This document shows positions 10,186 through 18,998 of a DNA stretch of 64,000 nucleotides, in pieces. The notes under the pieces were generated by a model. That model saw only the letters and a list, made by a program, of their open reading frames with translations. It made no database searches and was not told the origin of the DNA. The position numbers and the translations under genes are program-made. Every line of letters begins with the position of its first letter. Within the stretch, counting starts at the first letter, position 1. This DNA is from Fulvivirga ulvae (GTDB lineage Bacteria > Bacteroidota > Bacteroidia > Cytophagales > Cyclobacteriaceae), in contig NZ_CP089981.1 of the NCBI RefSeq assembly GCF_021389975.1, positions 2,691,501-2,755,500 of the forward strand, given 5' to 3'.

Positions 10186-10806
10186 TCAGAATAAACTAAA
10201 ATTACTTAGCTGATCAATGAAATGAGGAATTATCTTAGGATAAACTAATATCGTAAAAACAACTCCAAATAAGCTTCCGTAAAGATGGGCATCGTGATTT
10301 ATATTATCACCGGCCCTTTTTCCCATGTAAACAGAATATAATATGTATAACGCAGCCCAGGCAATGCCAGGAAGTCCAATGAGACCATATAAATATAACT
10401 TTTGTGCAGGGGCAAAAAGTATGAAGCTAAACAATACAGAAGCCACCCCTCCTGAAGCACCTAAAGCATTGTAATAAGCATGATTCTTGTGCTTGAGATA
10501 AGTAGGAATATCTGAAACGATAATACCTAAAATGTAAAGTGCAACAAAAATAAATTTTCCTAATGTACCGTAGATAGCGGCAAAGACATATTCAACCTGT
10601 TCACCAAACATCCAGAGTACGAGCATGTTGAAGAGCAGGTGAATAAAATCATTATGGATAAATCCAGAGGTAATGAAGCGGTAGTATTGCTTGTATTCAT
10701 TTACACTATACGGATTGAAAATCCATTTCCTTAGAATATCCTGATTATTCCAGGCATAAAGACTGGTAAGTACAGTGATGATTACGAGTATTAAAGTCAC
10801 GGACAT
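10186..10806 (-). CDS. Rhomboid-family intramembrane serine protease
   Basis: The 206-residue polytopic protein has the rhomboid signature: HLLFN at 56-60 (oxyanion region), catalytic serine S118 in G-A-S-G with the preceding YYNAL, and catalytic histidine H174 in AHLYG of a late membrane helix. It is the compact six-helix type without extra cytoplasmic domains. Rhomboids cut single-pass membrane proteins within the bilayer; the substrate here is unknown. It is the last gene after sucA-sucB-lpd on the minus strand, separated from lpd by 48 bp containing a strong hairpin that may reduce read-through. Its 3' end faces the DUF4249 gene across 29 bp. Confidence 0.92.
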   Translation of the reverse strand: MSVTLILVIITVLTSLYAWNNQDILRKWIFNPYSVNEYKQYYRFITSGFIHNDFIHLLFNMLVLWMFGEQVEYVFAAIYGTLGKFIFVALYILGIIVSDIPTYLKHKNHAYYNALGASGGVASVLFSFILFAPAQKLYLYGLIGLPGIAWAALYILYSVYMGKRAGDNINHDAHLYGSLFGVVFTILVYPKIIPHFIDQLSNFSLF

Positions 10807-10821
10807 AGACTGGAGAAGTTA

Positions 10822-10847
10822 ATGCCCGGAATCTGTATTCCGGGCAT
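10822..10847 (-). terminator. Intercistronic hairpin between lpd and the rhomboid gene
   Basis: Perfect 11-bp stem (ATGCCCGGAAT / ATTCCGGGCAT) with a 4-base loop just after the lpd stop codon. There is no T-run on the minus-strand side, so it is more likely an RNA-stabilising or partial attenuation hairpin than a full terminator. Confidence 0.5.
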
Positions 10848-10854
10848 ATCTTAT

Positions 10855-12255
10855 TTAAATGTGAATTGGTCTGTTGGCTGTTGCGGCAAGGCAAGCTTCC
10901 TTCACTGCCTCCATATAGGTAGGGTGAGCGTGCGACATGCGTGATACATCTTCGGTAGCGGCTCTAAACTCCATGGCAGTAACTCCGGCTGCTATCATAT
11001 CAGCTGCCCTTGCCCCTATGATATGAATGCCTAAAATCTCATCAGTCTGTTTATCAGCAAGAACCTTTACCTGACCATCTACATCCATACTTGCTCGGGC
11101 TCTGCCCAGCGCTTTAAAAGGGAACGAGCCTGTTTTATAGGGTCTTCCTTCTTCCTTAAGTTCCTCCTCTGTATAGCCTACACTTGCCACCTCAGGCCAG
11201 GTATAGACCACACCTGGTATCAGACGATAGTTAATATGAGGTTTCTGGCCAGCGAACTGTTCGGCCACCATGGTACCTTCTTCTTCTGCTTTATGAGCAA
11301 GCATTGCGCCTTTCACCACGTCTCCTATAGCGTAGATATTGTCAATGTTGGTTTTTAGGTGGTTGTCAACCTCTATTCGGCCACGGTCGTCAGTTTTAAC
11401 GCCAACGTTCTCCAGCCCAAGGCCCATAGTATAAGGCTTCCTGCCAATGGCCACAAGACAATAGTCACCTTTAATTTCAACGGTGTTGCCCTTTTTATCT
11501 TCTGCCTTGACCAGGACTTCCTTACCCTTGGTTTCTACAGAGGTAACCTTATGGCTCACTTTAAAATCTATACCTAACTTTTTGGTAGCCCGGGTTAATT
11601 CTTTGCCCATCGTTCCGTCCATTGTAGGTATAATCCTGTCCATGTACTCTACTACGGTAACCTTAGAGCCAATTCGCGCATAGACAGAGCCAAGCTCCAT
11701 GCCTATCACTCCACCGCCAATTACGATCAGGTGCTTGGGTATTTCCTTTAACTCCAAAGCTTCTGTACTACTGATAACCCGCTTTTTGTCTATTTTAGCG
11801 AAGGGCAGGTCTGCTGGCTTAGAACCTGTTGCAATGATTACTTTGTCAGTTTTTATTTCCTTGGCATCACCCTTTTCAGGAGTAATTTTAATAGTGTTCT
11901 TGTCTACAAACGAACCAACTCCATGGTGAACATCTATTTTATTTTTCTTCATCAAAAAATCGATGCCATCGCAGGTTTGCTTTACAACACTGGCCTTTCG
12001 GTCAATCATTTGCTTTAAGTTCACCTTCGGTTTGCTTATCTCAATACCGTGCTCTCCAAAATGCGTAATAGCATTATGATAGTGCTCTGTGGAGTCCAGC
12101 AATGCTTTGGATGGAATACACCCCACATTCAGACATGTTCCCCCAAGGGTGTTATACTTTTCAATAATGGCTGTTTTGAAGCCAAGCTGTGCAGAGCGGA
12201 TAGCAGCAACATATCCACCTGGCCCTGAGCCAATTACTGTTACGTCGTATTGCAT
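10855..12255 (-). CDS. lpdA: Dihydrolipoyl dehydrogenase (E3), 2-oxoglutarate dehydrogenase operon copy
   Basis: The 466-residue flavoprotein has the N-terminal FAD motif GSGPGGYVAA, the redox-active disulfide GGTCLNVGCIPSKAL, the NAD-binding VIGGGVIGMELG and the C-terminal dimer interface with HAHPT-E carrying the active-site His-Glu pair. It reoxidises dihydrolipoamide and passes electrons to NAD. It follows sucB by 28 bp on the same strand, so it is the E3 of the 2-oxoglutarate dehydrogenase complex. A second E3 gene of the same length class lies at 37046-38440. Confidence 0.97.
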   Translation of the reverse strand: MQYDVTVIGSGPGGYVAAIRSAQLGFKTAIIEKYNTLGGTCLNVGCIPSKALLDSTEHYHNAITHFGEHGIEISKPKVNLKQMIDRKASVVKQTCDGIDFLMKKNKIDVHHGVGSFVDKNTIKITPEKGDAKEIKTDKVIIATGSKPADLPFAKIDKKRVISSTEALELKEIPKHLIVIGGGVIGMELGSVYARIGSKVTVVEYMDRIIPTMDGTMGKELTRATKKLGIDFKVSHKVTSVETKGKEVLVKAEDKKGNTVEIKGDYCLVAIGRKPYTMGLGLENVGVKTDDRGRIEVDNHLKTNIDNIYAIGDVVKGAMLAHKAEEEGTMVAEQFAGQKPHINYRLIPGVVYTWPEVASVGYTEEELKEEGRPYKTGSFPFKALGRARASMDVDGQVKVLADKQTDEILGIHIIGARAADMIAAGVTAMEFRAATEDVSRMSHAHPTYMEAVKEACLAATANRPIHI

Positions 12256-12283
12256 GTTAATATGTTTTAAACTAAAGTTTTAT

Positions 12284-13825
12284 TTATACGCCCAACATTA
12301 AGCGAGCCGGATCTTCAAGCAGTTCTTTTACCCTTACCAAGAAGCTTACCGACTCTCGGCCGTCAATAATACGGTGATCGTATGACAGCGCAACATACAT
12401 GATAGGTCTGACCTGTACTTCACCATTGATAACCACTGGTCTTTCTACAATGTTGTGCATTCCCAATATTGCCGATTGAGGAGCATTTATGATTGGGGTT
12501 GAAAGCATTGAACCGAATACACCTCCATTAGTAATAGTGAAAGTACCTCCGCTCATTTCATCAATAGTTAGCTTACCATCACGAGCTTTGCCTGCAAGCC
12601 TGATGATTTCGCTTTCAATACCCTGGAAGTCCATTGATTCGGCATTTCTGATAACAGGCACCACAAGTCCTCTTGGTGTAGAAACAGCGATAGAAACATC
12701 ACAGTAATCATGATACACTATTTCTTCGCCATCAATGGCAGCATTTACCGCAGGCCACTCTCTGAGAGCCTGGCAGCATGCCTTGGTGAAGAATGACATA
12801 AAACCCAGACCCACACCATATTTCTCCTTAAACTGGTCTTTGTACTTCTTACGGAGATCCATCACCGGTTTCATGTCTACCTCGTTAAAGGTAGTAAGCA
12901 TTGCCGTTTCATTTTTAACAGCTACCAGTCGTCTGGAGATAGTTTTACGCAGGTTTGTCATTTTTTCTCTGCGTTCATCTCTTGCCCCTGAAGGACTTGC
13001 GCTGGTCTGGGCCGGTTTAGAAGCTTCTTTTGCTGCTGGTTGGGTAGCCTTTTGAGCTTTTTCAGCATCTTCTTTTGTGATACGTCCGTCTACTCCGGTA
13101 CCTTTTACATCTTTTGCGCTGATCCCCTTTTCTTCAAGTATTTTAGCGGCAGCAGGAGACGGGTGGCCTGTTGCATAAGTTTTTTCATCGGATACGGGCG
13201 CTGATTGACTTTCAGCTTTTTTCTCCTGAGATGTGGAAGAAGTTGTGCCGGAAGGCTTTCCTTCCATAACTTCTATCTTGCATAGAAGGGCTCCTATCTC
13301 CAGAGTATCTCCTTCGTTAGCAACTGTGCGAAGTATTCCGTTGGCCTCGGCAGGTAGTTCGAATGTTGCCTTATCAGACTCGATTTCAGCAATAGTTTCA
13401 TCAAGTTCAACAAAGTCACCATCTTTTTTAAACCATGAGGCGAGTGTAACTTCAGTGATTGACTCTCCAAGCTCGGAAACATGCATTTCTTTTATTTCTC
13501 CCGTTTTCTTGGCTTCCCCGGATCCATTGGAAGAGCCGGAGTCAGCAGTTTTTTCTTTGGAAGAGTTGTCACTTTTACCGCCGGCTTTGGCATCGGTATC
13601 GATCTCGGCTATTACAGCGCCTACAGCAACTGTATCTCCTTCGTTGGCTTTGATGCGTAACACGCCCGAAGCTTCTGCGGGAAATTCCTGAGTAGCTTTG
13701 TCAGTTTCAATTTCAGCAATGATTTCGTCCTGTTCTACATAGTCTCCGTCGCTTTTTAACCACGAGCCGATAACTACTTCGGTGATTGATTCACCTACTT
13801 CAGGAATTTTGATTTCTAAACTCAT
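12284..13825 (-). CDS. sucB: 2-oxoglutarate dehydrogenase E2, dihydrolipoyllysine succinyltransferase
   Basis: The 513 residues hold two lipoyl domains (lipoyl lysines K43 in ETDKAT and K152 in ESDKAT), an E1/E3-binding domain around residues 218-255 (SPAAAKILEEKGI), an Ala/Pro-rich linker and a C-terminal acyltransferase domain with the catalytic HRIIDG near residue 484 and the ending DPARLMLGV. The enzyme transfers succinyl groups from lipoamide to CoA. Two lipoyl domains are more than the single one of E. coli SucB; the first copies read GESITEV in both, showing internal duplication. It lies 24 bp after sucA and 28 bp before lpd. The adjacent sucA settles succinyl rather than acetyl specificity. 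Confidence 0.96.
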   Translation of the reverse strand: MSLEIKIPEVGESITEVVIGSWLKSDGDYVEQDEIIAEIETDKATQEFPAEASGVLRIKANEGDTVAVGAVIAEIDTDAKAGGKSDNSSKEKTADSGSSNGSGEAKKTGEIKEMHVSELGESITEVTLASWFKKDGDFVELDETIAEIESDKATFELPAEANGILRTVANEGDTLEIGALLCKIEVMEGKPSGTTSSTSQEKKAESQSAPVSDEKTYATGHPSPAAAKILEEKGISAKDVKGTGVDGRITKEDAEKAQKATQPAAKEASKPAQTSASPSGARDERREKMTNLRKTISRRLVAVKNETAMLTTFNEVDMKPVMDLRKKYKDQFKEKYGVGLGFMSFFTKACCQALREWPAVNAAIDGEEIVYHDYCDVSIAVSTPRGLVVPVIRNAESMDFQGIESEIIRLAGKARDGKLTIDEMSGGTFTITNGGVFGSMLSTPIINAPQSAILGMHNIVERPVVINGEVQVRPIMYVALSYDHRIIDGRESVSFLVRVKELLEDPARLMLGV

Positions 13826-13849
13826 CGGAATATATTTTTTAATGTGTTA

Positions 13850-16567
13850 TTACTTGTCAAATGCTTTTTCTATTATACGAGCTTGCTCTATTTTATGTAC
13901 TTTGGCATAACCTGTTGCCGGAGAGGCGCTGGCCTTTCTGGAGATTAACTCCAGCTTAGTGCCCTCCATGAAACGCATGATAAACCACCAGTAGCCCATG
14001 TTAGAAGGTTCTTCCTGTACCCAGTATAGATCCGCGTTTTTGTATTGCTTCAGCACTTTCTCCAACTGCTTTTTAGGGAAAGGATATAGCTGCTCAATTC
14101 TGACAATGGCAATGTCCTTAATTTTTTCCTTTTCCTGCTCTTCCAGCAGATCATAGTAAACTTTACCACTGCAAAGAAGTACTCGCTTAACCGATTTTTT
14201 AGTTACATAACTGTCATCAATTACTTCCTGAAATTTGCCATGGGTGAAATCCGTTATTGGAGATACTACCTTCGGGTGTCTCAATAGTGATTTCGGAGAG
14301 AATACTACGCAAGGTTTTCTGAAATTCCAGGTTACTTGTCTTCTAAGCAAATGGAATATGTTTGCCGGAGTAGTACAATTAGCAGCAATCATATTTTCCT
14401 CAGCAGCAAGCTGTAAAAATCTCTCCGGTCTGGCATTAGAGTGCTCTGGTCCCTGCCCTTCATAACCGTGAGGAAGCAACATGACAAGGCCATTCATGCG
14501 CTGCCATTTGGATTCAGCACTTGTGATGAACTGGTCTATCATTACCTGAGCTCCGTTTGCAAAATCTCCAAATTGTGCTTCCCAGAGAACTAACGCGTTT
14601 GGTGTGGCCATGGCATAGCCATATTCGAAACCTAAAACACCAAACTCAGAAAGTAAGGAGTTATAGATTTGAAATTTCTGCTGGCCTTCCTCAATATGAT
14701 TAAGATTGCAATAGGGTTCATTAGTATTTGCATCGAAAACGAAGGAGTGCCTGTGAGAGAATGTACCCCTTTTGACATCCTGCCCCGACATCCTTACAAG
14801 TTTCTGCTCGGTTAATAGAGATCCGTAAGCCAGCAATTCGGCATCAGCCCAGTTTAGTTCATGCTTCTCAAAGAAATTAACTTTTCGGTCTTTAATTAAC
14901 TTATCTATTTGCTTTAGAGGTTTAAAGCCTTTAGGGAGTGATGTTAGAGCTTTTGCTACCTTGTCAACTACTTTCTGGTCAATGCTAGTGTCAGGAGATT
15001 CGTCAAAATCCTCAGGTTTAGCCCTGTGTAATTGTTGCCATTCCTCTTCCACTTTTTGAGGTTTGTATGGCAGTGGCTTTTGCTTCACTTCATTCAGTCT
15101 GTCCTGAAGCAGGTCTCTGAATTCTTTATCTAATTTTTTCGCTTTTTCTTCATCTATGTCACCACGTTCTATAAGTGTCTTTACATAGATTTCTCTTGGG
15201 TTAGGGTGCTTGGCAATAAGACTGTAGAGTTTTGGCTGTGTAAACTTCGGCTCATCAGCTTCGTTATGGCCATGTCTTCTATAGCATAGCAAGTCAAGGA
15301 AAATATCCTTGCCAAATTTTTGATTGTATTCTACAGCCAGCTTGGATGCAAACACTACAGCCTCGGGATCATCCCCATTGATGTGAAGTACCGGAGCATC
15401 TATAATTTTAGCCACATCGGTACAGTAAATACTTGATCTGGCATCGTCATAATCAGTGGTAAATCCTACCTGGTTGTTTATTACAAAATGTATGGTTCCG
15501 CCGGTAGTATAACCATCAAGTTCTGACATCTGAATTATCTCATAAACAAGTCCCTGGCCTGCTACTGCTGCATCTCCATGTATAAGGATCGACATAGCCT
15601 TTTTACTGTCTCCATGGTACTCGTCATCTATCTGGCCCCTGGTATAACCTAGTACTACTGGATCCACTGCTTCAAGGTGTGAAGGGTTCGGTGTAAGCTT
15701 TACATACACGTCCTTATTAGACCCTGTTTTAATTCGGCTGGAATAACCCATGTGATATTTTACGTCACCATCACCCATAGTCAGGTCAGGGTCAGTGGTA
15801 CCCTCAAACTCACTGAATATTTCTTCGTATGTTTTGCCCATGATGTTAGTAAGCACATTAAGACGGCCCCTGTGAGCCATGCCTATTACCACTTCCTTTA
15901 CATCAAAATTTGCAGCATAATGTATGATTTGATCAAGTGCAGGGATGGTGTTCTCCCCTCCTTCCAGGGAAAATCTTTTTTGCCCAAGGAATTTTGTATG
16001 GAGAAAATTCTCGAATACTACGGCTTCATTGAGTTTGCTAAGCATCCTTTGCTTTGTTTCTTTGTCAGGGTTGGTATCAAGGGCTTCCTTTTCACATTTC
16101 CTTTTAAACCAATCCAATATTTCCGAGTCACGGATGTGCATGTACTCAAAACCTATATGCCCCAAATAGATTTTGTCAAGGGTTTCAATAATCTTTTTCA
16201 GACTGGCCCTACCAAGCCCTATTTCACTACCTACTTCAAACTCTTTGTTCAGGTCACTGTCAGACAAACCGAAGTCTTTGTAAGATAGTGTTACGTTATG
16301 GTTACGCCGTTTACGTACCGGGTTGGTGTCAGATTTCAAATGTGCCCTTGAACGGTATGCATGAATCAGGTTACGCACCTGTGTCTCTTTGGAGATTTCT
16401 TCAGAGGTGGCATGTCCGTTTTCGCCAAACTTTTGGAGGGAAAACTCAAAACCTTCGAAAAACTTCTGCCATGACTGGTCTACCGATGAAGGATCTTGCT
16501 TGTAAGATTGATAAAGCTCATCCAGATAGTGGCCGTGAGCGTTGGAAATGTAGGAATATTTATCCAT
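13850..16567 (-). CDS. sucA: 2-oxoglutarate dehydrogenase E1 component
   Basis: The 905-residue thiamine-diphosphate enzyme begins MDKYSYISNAHGHYLDELYQ..., the usual OdhA N-terminal helix, and includes GMAHRGRLNVL, GDAAVAGQG, the ThDP/Mg motif around INGDDPEAV and FLDLLCYRRHGHNE, and the transketolase-like C-terminal half with LPHGYEGQGPEHSNARPERFLQL. It decarboxylates 2-oxoglutarate and succinylates the E2 lipoyl arm in the TCA cycle. It is the first gene of the minus-strand operon; a TACATTTG -7 element lies 27 bp upstream of the start. The rpsP operon diverges from the other side of the 314-bp intergenic region. Confidence 0.97.
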   Translation of the reverse strand: MDKYSYISNAHGHYLDELYQSYKQDPSSVDQSWQKFFEGFEFSLQKFGENGHATSEEISKETQVRNLIHAYRSRAHLKSDTNPVRKRRNHNVTLSYKDFGLSDSDLNKEFEVGSEIGLGRASLKKIIETLDKIYLGHIGFEYMHIRDSEILDWFKRKCEKEALDTNPDKETKQRMLSKLNEAVVFENFLHTKFLGQKRFSLEGGENTIPALDQIIHYAANFDVKEVVIGMAHRGRLNVLTNIMGKTYEEIFSEFEGTTDPDLTMGDGDVKYHMGYSSRIKTGSNKDVYVKLTPNPSHLEAVDPVVLGYTRGQIDDEYHGDSKKAMSILIHGDAAVAGQGLVYEIIQMSELDGYTTGGTIHFVINNQVGFTTDYDDARSSIYCTDVAKIIDAPVLHINGDDPEAVVFASKLAVEYNQKFGKDIFLDLLCYRRHGHNEADEPKFTQPKLYSLIAKHPNPREIYVKTLIERGDIDEEKAKKLDKEFRDLLQDRLNEVKQKPLPYKPQKVEEEWQQLHRAKPEDFDESPDTSIDQKVVDKVAKALTSLPKGFKPLKQIDKLIKDRKVNFFEKHELNWADAELLAYGSLLTEQKLVRMSGQDVKRGTFSHRHSFVFDANTNEPYCNLNHIEEGQQKFQIYNSLLSEFGVLGFEYGYAMATPNALVLWEAQFGDFANGAQVMIDQFITSAESKWQRMNGLVMLLPHGYEGQGPEHSNARPERFLQLAAEENMIAANCTTPANIFHLLRRQVTWNFRKPCVVFSPKSLLRHPKVVSPITDFTHGKFQEVIDDSYVTKKSVKRVLLCSGKVYYDLLEEQEKEKIKDIAIVRIEQLYPFPKKQLEKVLKQYKNADLYWVQEEPSNMGYWWFIMRFMEGTKLELISRKASASPATGYAKVHKIEQARIIEKAFDK

Positions 16568-16593
16568 GGGTCTGTTCTTGTGAAATTGTAAAA

Positions 16594-16601
16594 CAAATGT
16601 A
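16594..16601 (-). promoter_or_regulatory. Candidate -7 element of the sucA promoter
   Basis: Minus-strand TACATTTG matches the Bacteroidota TAnnTTTG consensus and would start transcription about 20 bp before the sucA ATG. The -33 region is only a T-run, so support is partial. Confidence 0.4.
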
Positions 16602-16821
16602 GGTAAGATATATACAATTAAAAAACCGTTTATTCGTTTTTGCGAATTTGTCTCATTTTCAGATACTTACAATTATTTTAAGAGCAACTTTCTCTGATTA
16701 TCATTGGAAACGTTTAATAAACGTATTTGTTTTCCTTAGATTCAACTCCAGCCCTATGTGAAAAAGTAACTTACTCCCCCTTTGTTTTTTGTGTTATGTG
16801 AATTATTTCAAAAATAAACCT

Positions 16822-16829
16822 TATCTTTG
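16822..16829 (+). promoter_or_regulatory. Candidate -7 element of the rpsP promoter
   Basis: TATCTTTG followed by CAGTC, a perfect TAnnTTTG match 53 bp before the rpsP start. The -33 TTG is not clear. The same TTTGCAGTC extension recurs before rplS. Confidence 0.5.
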
Positions 16830-16881
16830 CAGTCTTTTAAAGGGCGGACGTGATCCGTAGTTTTAGAAACCAAATATAAAA

Positions 16882-17448
16882 ATGGCAGTAAAAATCAGAT
16901 TGGCCCGTAGAGGTCGCAAAAAACAAGCATTGTACGATGTAGTCGTAGCAGATGCGAGAGCACCACGAGATGGTCGCTACATTGAAAAGATCGGTAGATA
17001 CAACCCGAATACTGATCCTGCAACTATTGATTTGAATGAAGAGAGAGCTTTCCATTGGGTGATGAACGGAGCGCAACCTACTGATACAGTAAGGGCGATG
17101 CTTTCCTACCGTGGAATTATGCTTAAAAAGCACCTTCAAATCGGAGTTAATAAAGGAGCTATATCGCAAGAGGAGGCAGACAAGAAATTCGAAGCTTGGT
17201 TGAACGAGAAAGAATCTAAGATCGAGTCTAAGAAAGATAAAATAGCCAAGGAAGCTGCTGCTAGCGCCAAAGCCAGAAAAGAAGCAGAAACTAAAGTGAA
17301 AGAAGCAAGAGCTGAAGCGTTGAAGAAGAAAAACGTGGTTGAGGAAGAAGCTCCAAAGGCTGAGGAAGAGGCAACAGAAACGGCTGAGGTTACTGAAGAA
17401 CCTAAAGGCGAAACTCCTGCGGAAGGAGAAGAGAATAAAGGAGAATAA
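16882..17448 (+). CDS. rpsP: 30S ribosomal protein S16 with long charged C-terminal tail
   Basis: The first ~80 residues are a standard bS16 core (MAVKIRLARRGRKKQALYDVV, RDGRYIEKIGRYNP), binding 16S rRNA during 30S assembly. The protein continues to 188 residues with an Ala/Lys/Glu-rich tail: a helical basic part (about 110-150) and a very acidic end (EEEAPKAEEEATETAE). E. coli S16 has 82 residues; tails of this type occur in Bacteroidota. It opens the operon rpsP-rimM-trmD, with rimM starting 5 bp after its stop. Confidence 0.97.
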   Translation: MAVKIRLARRGRKKQALYDVVVADARAPRDGRYIEKIGRYNPNTDPATIDLNEERAFHWVMNGAQPTDTVRAMLSYRGIMLKKHLQIGVNKGAISQEEADKKFEAWLNEKESKIESKKDKIAKEAAASAKARKEAETKVKEARAEALKKKNVVEEEAPKAEEEATETAEVTEEPKGETPAEGEENKGE

Positions 17449-17453
17449 TAGCT

Positions 17454-17978
17454 ATGAATATTGGTGAGTGTTTCCAACTTGGTTACGTCATCAAGAAGCA
17501 TGGCTTGAGTGGAGAGGTTAGCATTTTACTTGATGTAGACCATCCACATGAATATCAGAAACTGGAATCAGTTTTCATTGAAATAAATGATAAACTGGTT
17601 CCTTTTTTTATTGAGTCCATTTCTATTAAAGGGAATAAGGCCATTGTTAGACTAGAGGATGTCACCACGGCAGAGCAAGCAGATGATCTAAAAAGCAGAG
17701 GCTTGTTTTTACCGCTTACCATGCTTCCTGAATTGAAGGGAGATAAGTTTTACTATCATCAGGTTATTTCATACCATGTAATAGACGTGACGGCGGGTGA
17801 TATAGGTACTATAATGAACGTTTACACCTCCCCCAATCAGGACCTGCTGGCGGTTGATCATTATGGAAAGGAGGTGTTGATTCCTATCAATAATGAAATC
17901 ATTGGCGAAGCTGATCATGAGAAAAAAACTCTCAACGTTAATCTTCCCGAGGGGCTGCTGGACGTTTACTTAGAATAA
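17454..17978 (+). CDS. rimM: 16S rRNA processing protein RimM
   Basis: The 174-residue protein has the N-terminal RimM beta-barrel (FQLGYVIKKHGLSGEVSI) and the C-terminal PRC barrel (IGTIMNVYTSPNQDLLAV, EVLIPI, LPEGLLDVY). RimM helps maturation of the 3' domain of 16S rRNA and binds the S19/S13 head. It sits between rpsP (5 bp gap) and trmD (1 bp gap), the conserved bacterial order, which makes the call secure. Confidence 0.97.
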   Translation: MNIGECFQLGYVIKKHGLSGEVSILLDVDHPHEYQKLESVFIEINDKLVPFFIESISIKGNKAIVRLEDVTTAEQADDLKSRGLFLPLTMLPELKGDKFYYHQVISYHVIDVTAGDIGTIMNVYTSPNQDLLAVDHYGKEVLIPINNEIIGEADHEKKTLNVNLPEGLLDVYLE

Positions 17979-17979
17979 T

Positions 17980-18654
17980 ATGAGAATAGATATCATTACA
18001 TGTCTGCCTCGCTTGTTAGACAGTCCGTTTTCTGATTCGATTCTGCAGCGCGCTCAGAAGAAGGGCCTTGTAGAGGTTAGTATTCATGATTTACGAAAAT
18101 ACTCTACCGATAAACATCAAAAAATTGATGACTATGCTTTTGGTGGCGGTGCTGGTATGGTGATGATGATAGAACCTATCGCTAACTGCATTCGAGATTT
18201 ACAATCTCAGCGGATGTATGATGAAATAATATATATGAGTCCTGACGGCGAGCAGTTCACCCAAAGTATGGCTAATCAACTTTCATTGTATGAAAATATA
18301 ATTATACTTTGCGGACATTACAAAGGTGTTGATGAACGAGTCAGAGAGCATTTTGTGACCAGGGAAATTAGTATTGGTGATTATGTTTTGTCCGGTGGTG
18401 AGTTGGCCGCAGCTGTAGTTTCCGACGCTATTATCCGTTTGCTTCCGGGGGTTTTGTCTGACGAGACCTCTGCATTGACTGACTCATTTCAGGACGACCT
18501 TGTGGCTCCGCCTGTTTATACGAGACCTGCCAGTTTTGAAGGTATGGAGGTGCCGGAAGTCCTGCTTTCAGGTCATGAAAAGAAGATAGAGGACTGGCGT
18601 TTTAATCAGGCAGTAGAAAGAACCAGGAAAAGAAGGCCGAATCTGCTTAAATAG
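17980..18654 (+). CDS. trmD: tRNA (guanine-N1)-methyltransferase TrmD
   Basis: The 224-residue SPOUT enzyme shows DDYAFGGGAGMVMM, ILCGHYKGVDERV and the trefoil-knot SAM site YVLSGGELAAAVVSDAI, followed by the C-terminal tRNA-binding helices (SGHEKKIEDWR). It methylates G37 of tRNAs reading CNN codons and prevents frameshifting. It starts 1 bp after rimM. In many bacteria rplS follows immediately; here 386 bp with hairpins and a separate promoter intervene. Confidence 0.97.
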   Translation: MRIDIITCLPRLLDSPFSDSILQRAQKKGLVEVSIHDLRKYSTDKHQKIDDYAFGGGAGMVMMIEPIANCIRDLQSQRMYDEIIYMSPDGEQFTQSMANQLSLYENIIILCGHYKGVDERVREHFVTREISIGDYVLSGGELAAAVVSDAIIRLLPGVLSDETSALTDSFQDDLVAPPVYTRPASFEGMEVPEVLLSGHEKKIEDWRFNQAVERTRKRRPNLLK

Positions 18655-18687
18655 CTTTGAAACTTTCTTGTATGCTTAAAAAAACAA

Positions 18688-18743
18688 AGGGCCTTAGAGT
18701 AATACCTGTGTAACTCTGAAGGCCCTGAGTCCAACCACCTCAG
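18688..18743 (+). terminator. Paired hairpins downstream of trmD
   Basis: AGGGCCTTAGAGT pairs with ACTCTGAAGGCCCT (one bulged C); on the minus strand this stem is followed by TTTGTTTTTTT. A second, smaller stem CTGAG/CTCAG follows and is succeeded by TATTTTTG on the plus strand. Together they probably end the rpsP-rimM-trmD transcript, and the first could stop antisense transcription. Confidence 0.55.
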
Positions 18744-18990
18744 CTATTTTTGTATTGTTTGTTTAGGTAATTAAGGATTTCTGTTTTATAACCTTAGTCA
18801 AGTACATTAAATAGCCTTTCAAAACTACAGGTTTTTATAAAGTTTGCGAATCGTATATTGTAAGTTCCTTCTTGGTTAATAAACTATAGAGGAGATGGAT
18901 TGTTCAGTTTTGACAAGCAATAATTAAACAAAAATATTTTAATACATTTTATATTTTTAACATGGTATCGTGTATTTATAAAATTATTAT

Positions 18991-18998
18991 TATATTTG
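18991..18998 (+). promoter_or_regulatory. Candidate -7 element of the rplS promoter
   Basis: TATATTTG followed by CAGTCC, a perfect TAnnTTTG match 43 bp upstream of the rplS ATG. The shared TTTGCAGTC with rpsP suggests a common promoter type for ribosomal genes. Confidence 0.55.

Larger units (their letters stand above)
16568..16881. other. Divergent regulatory region between sucA and rpsP
   Basis: No coding sequence is seen in 314 bp. It carries -7-like elements for both directions and two inverted repeats: ATTCG-N6-CGAAT at 16632-16647 and ACGTTT-AAT-AAACGT at 16710-16724. Either could be an operator. The 5' leader of rpsP contains a short GCGGA/TCCGT hairpin around 16842-16857. Confidence 0.5.

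Noticed and set aside
13233..13691. 152-residue plus-strand open frame
   Set aside because: It lies antisense inside sucB, whose product is fully supported by motifs; the frame is low-complexity Ser/Pro-rich shadow of Ala/Glu-rich linker codons.
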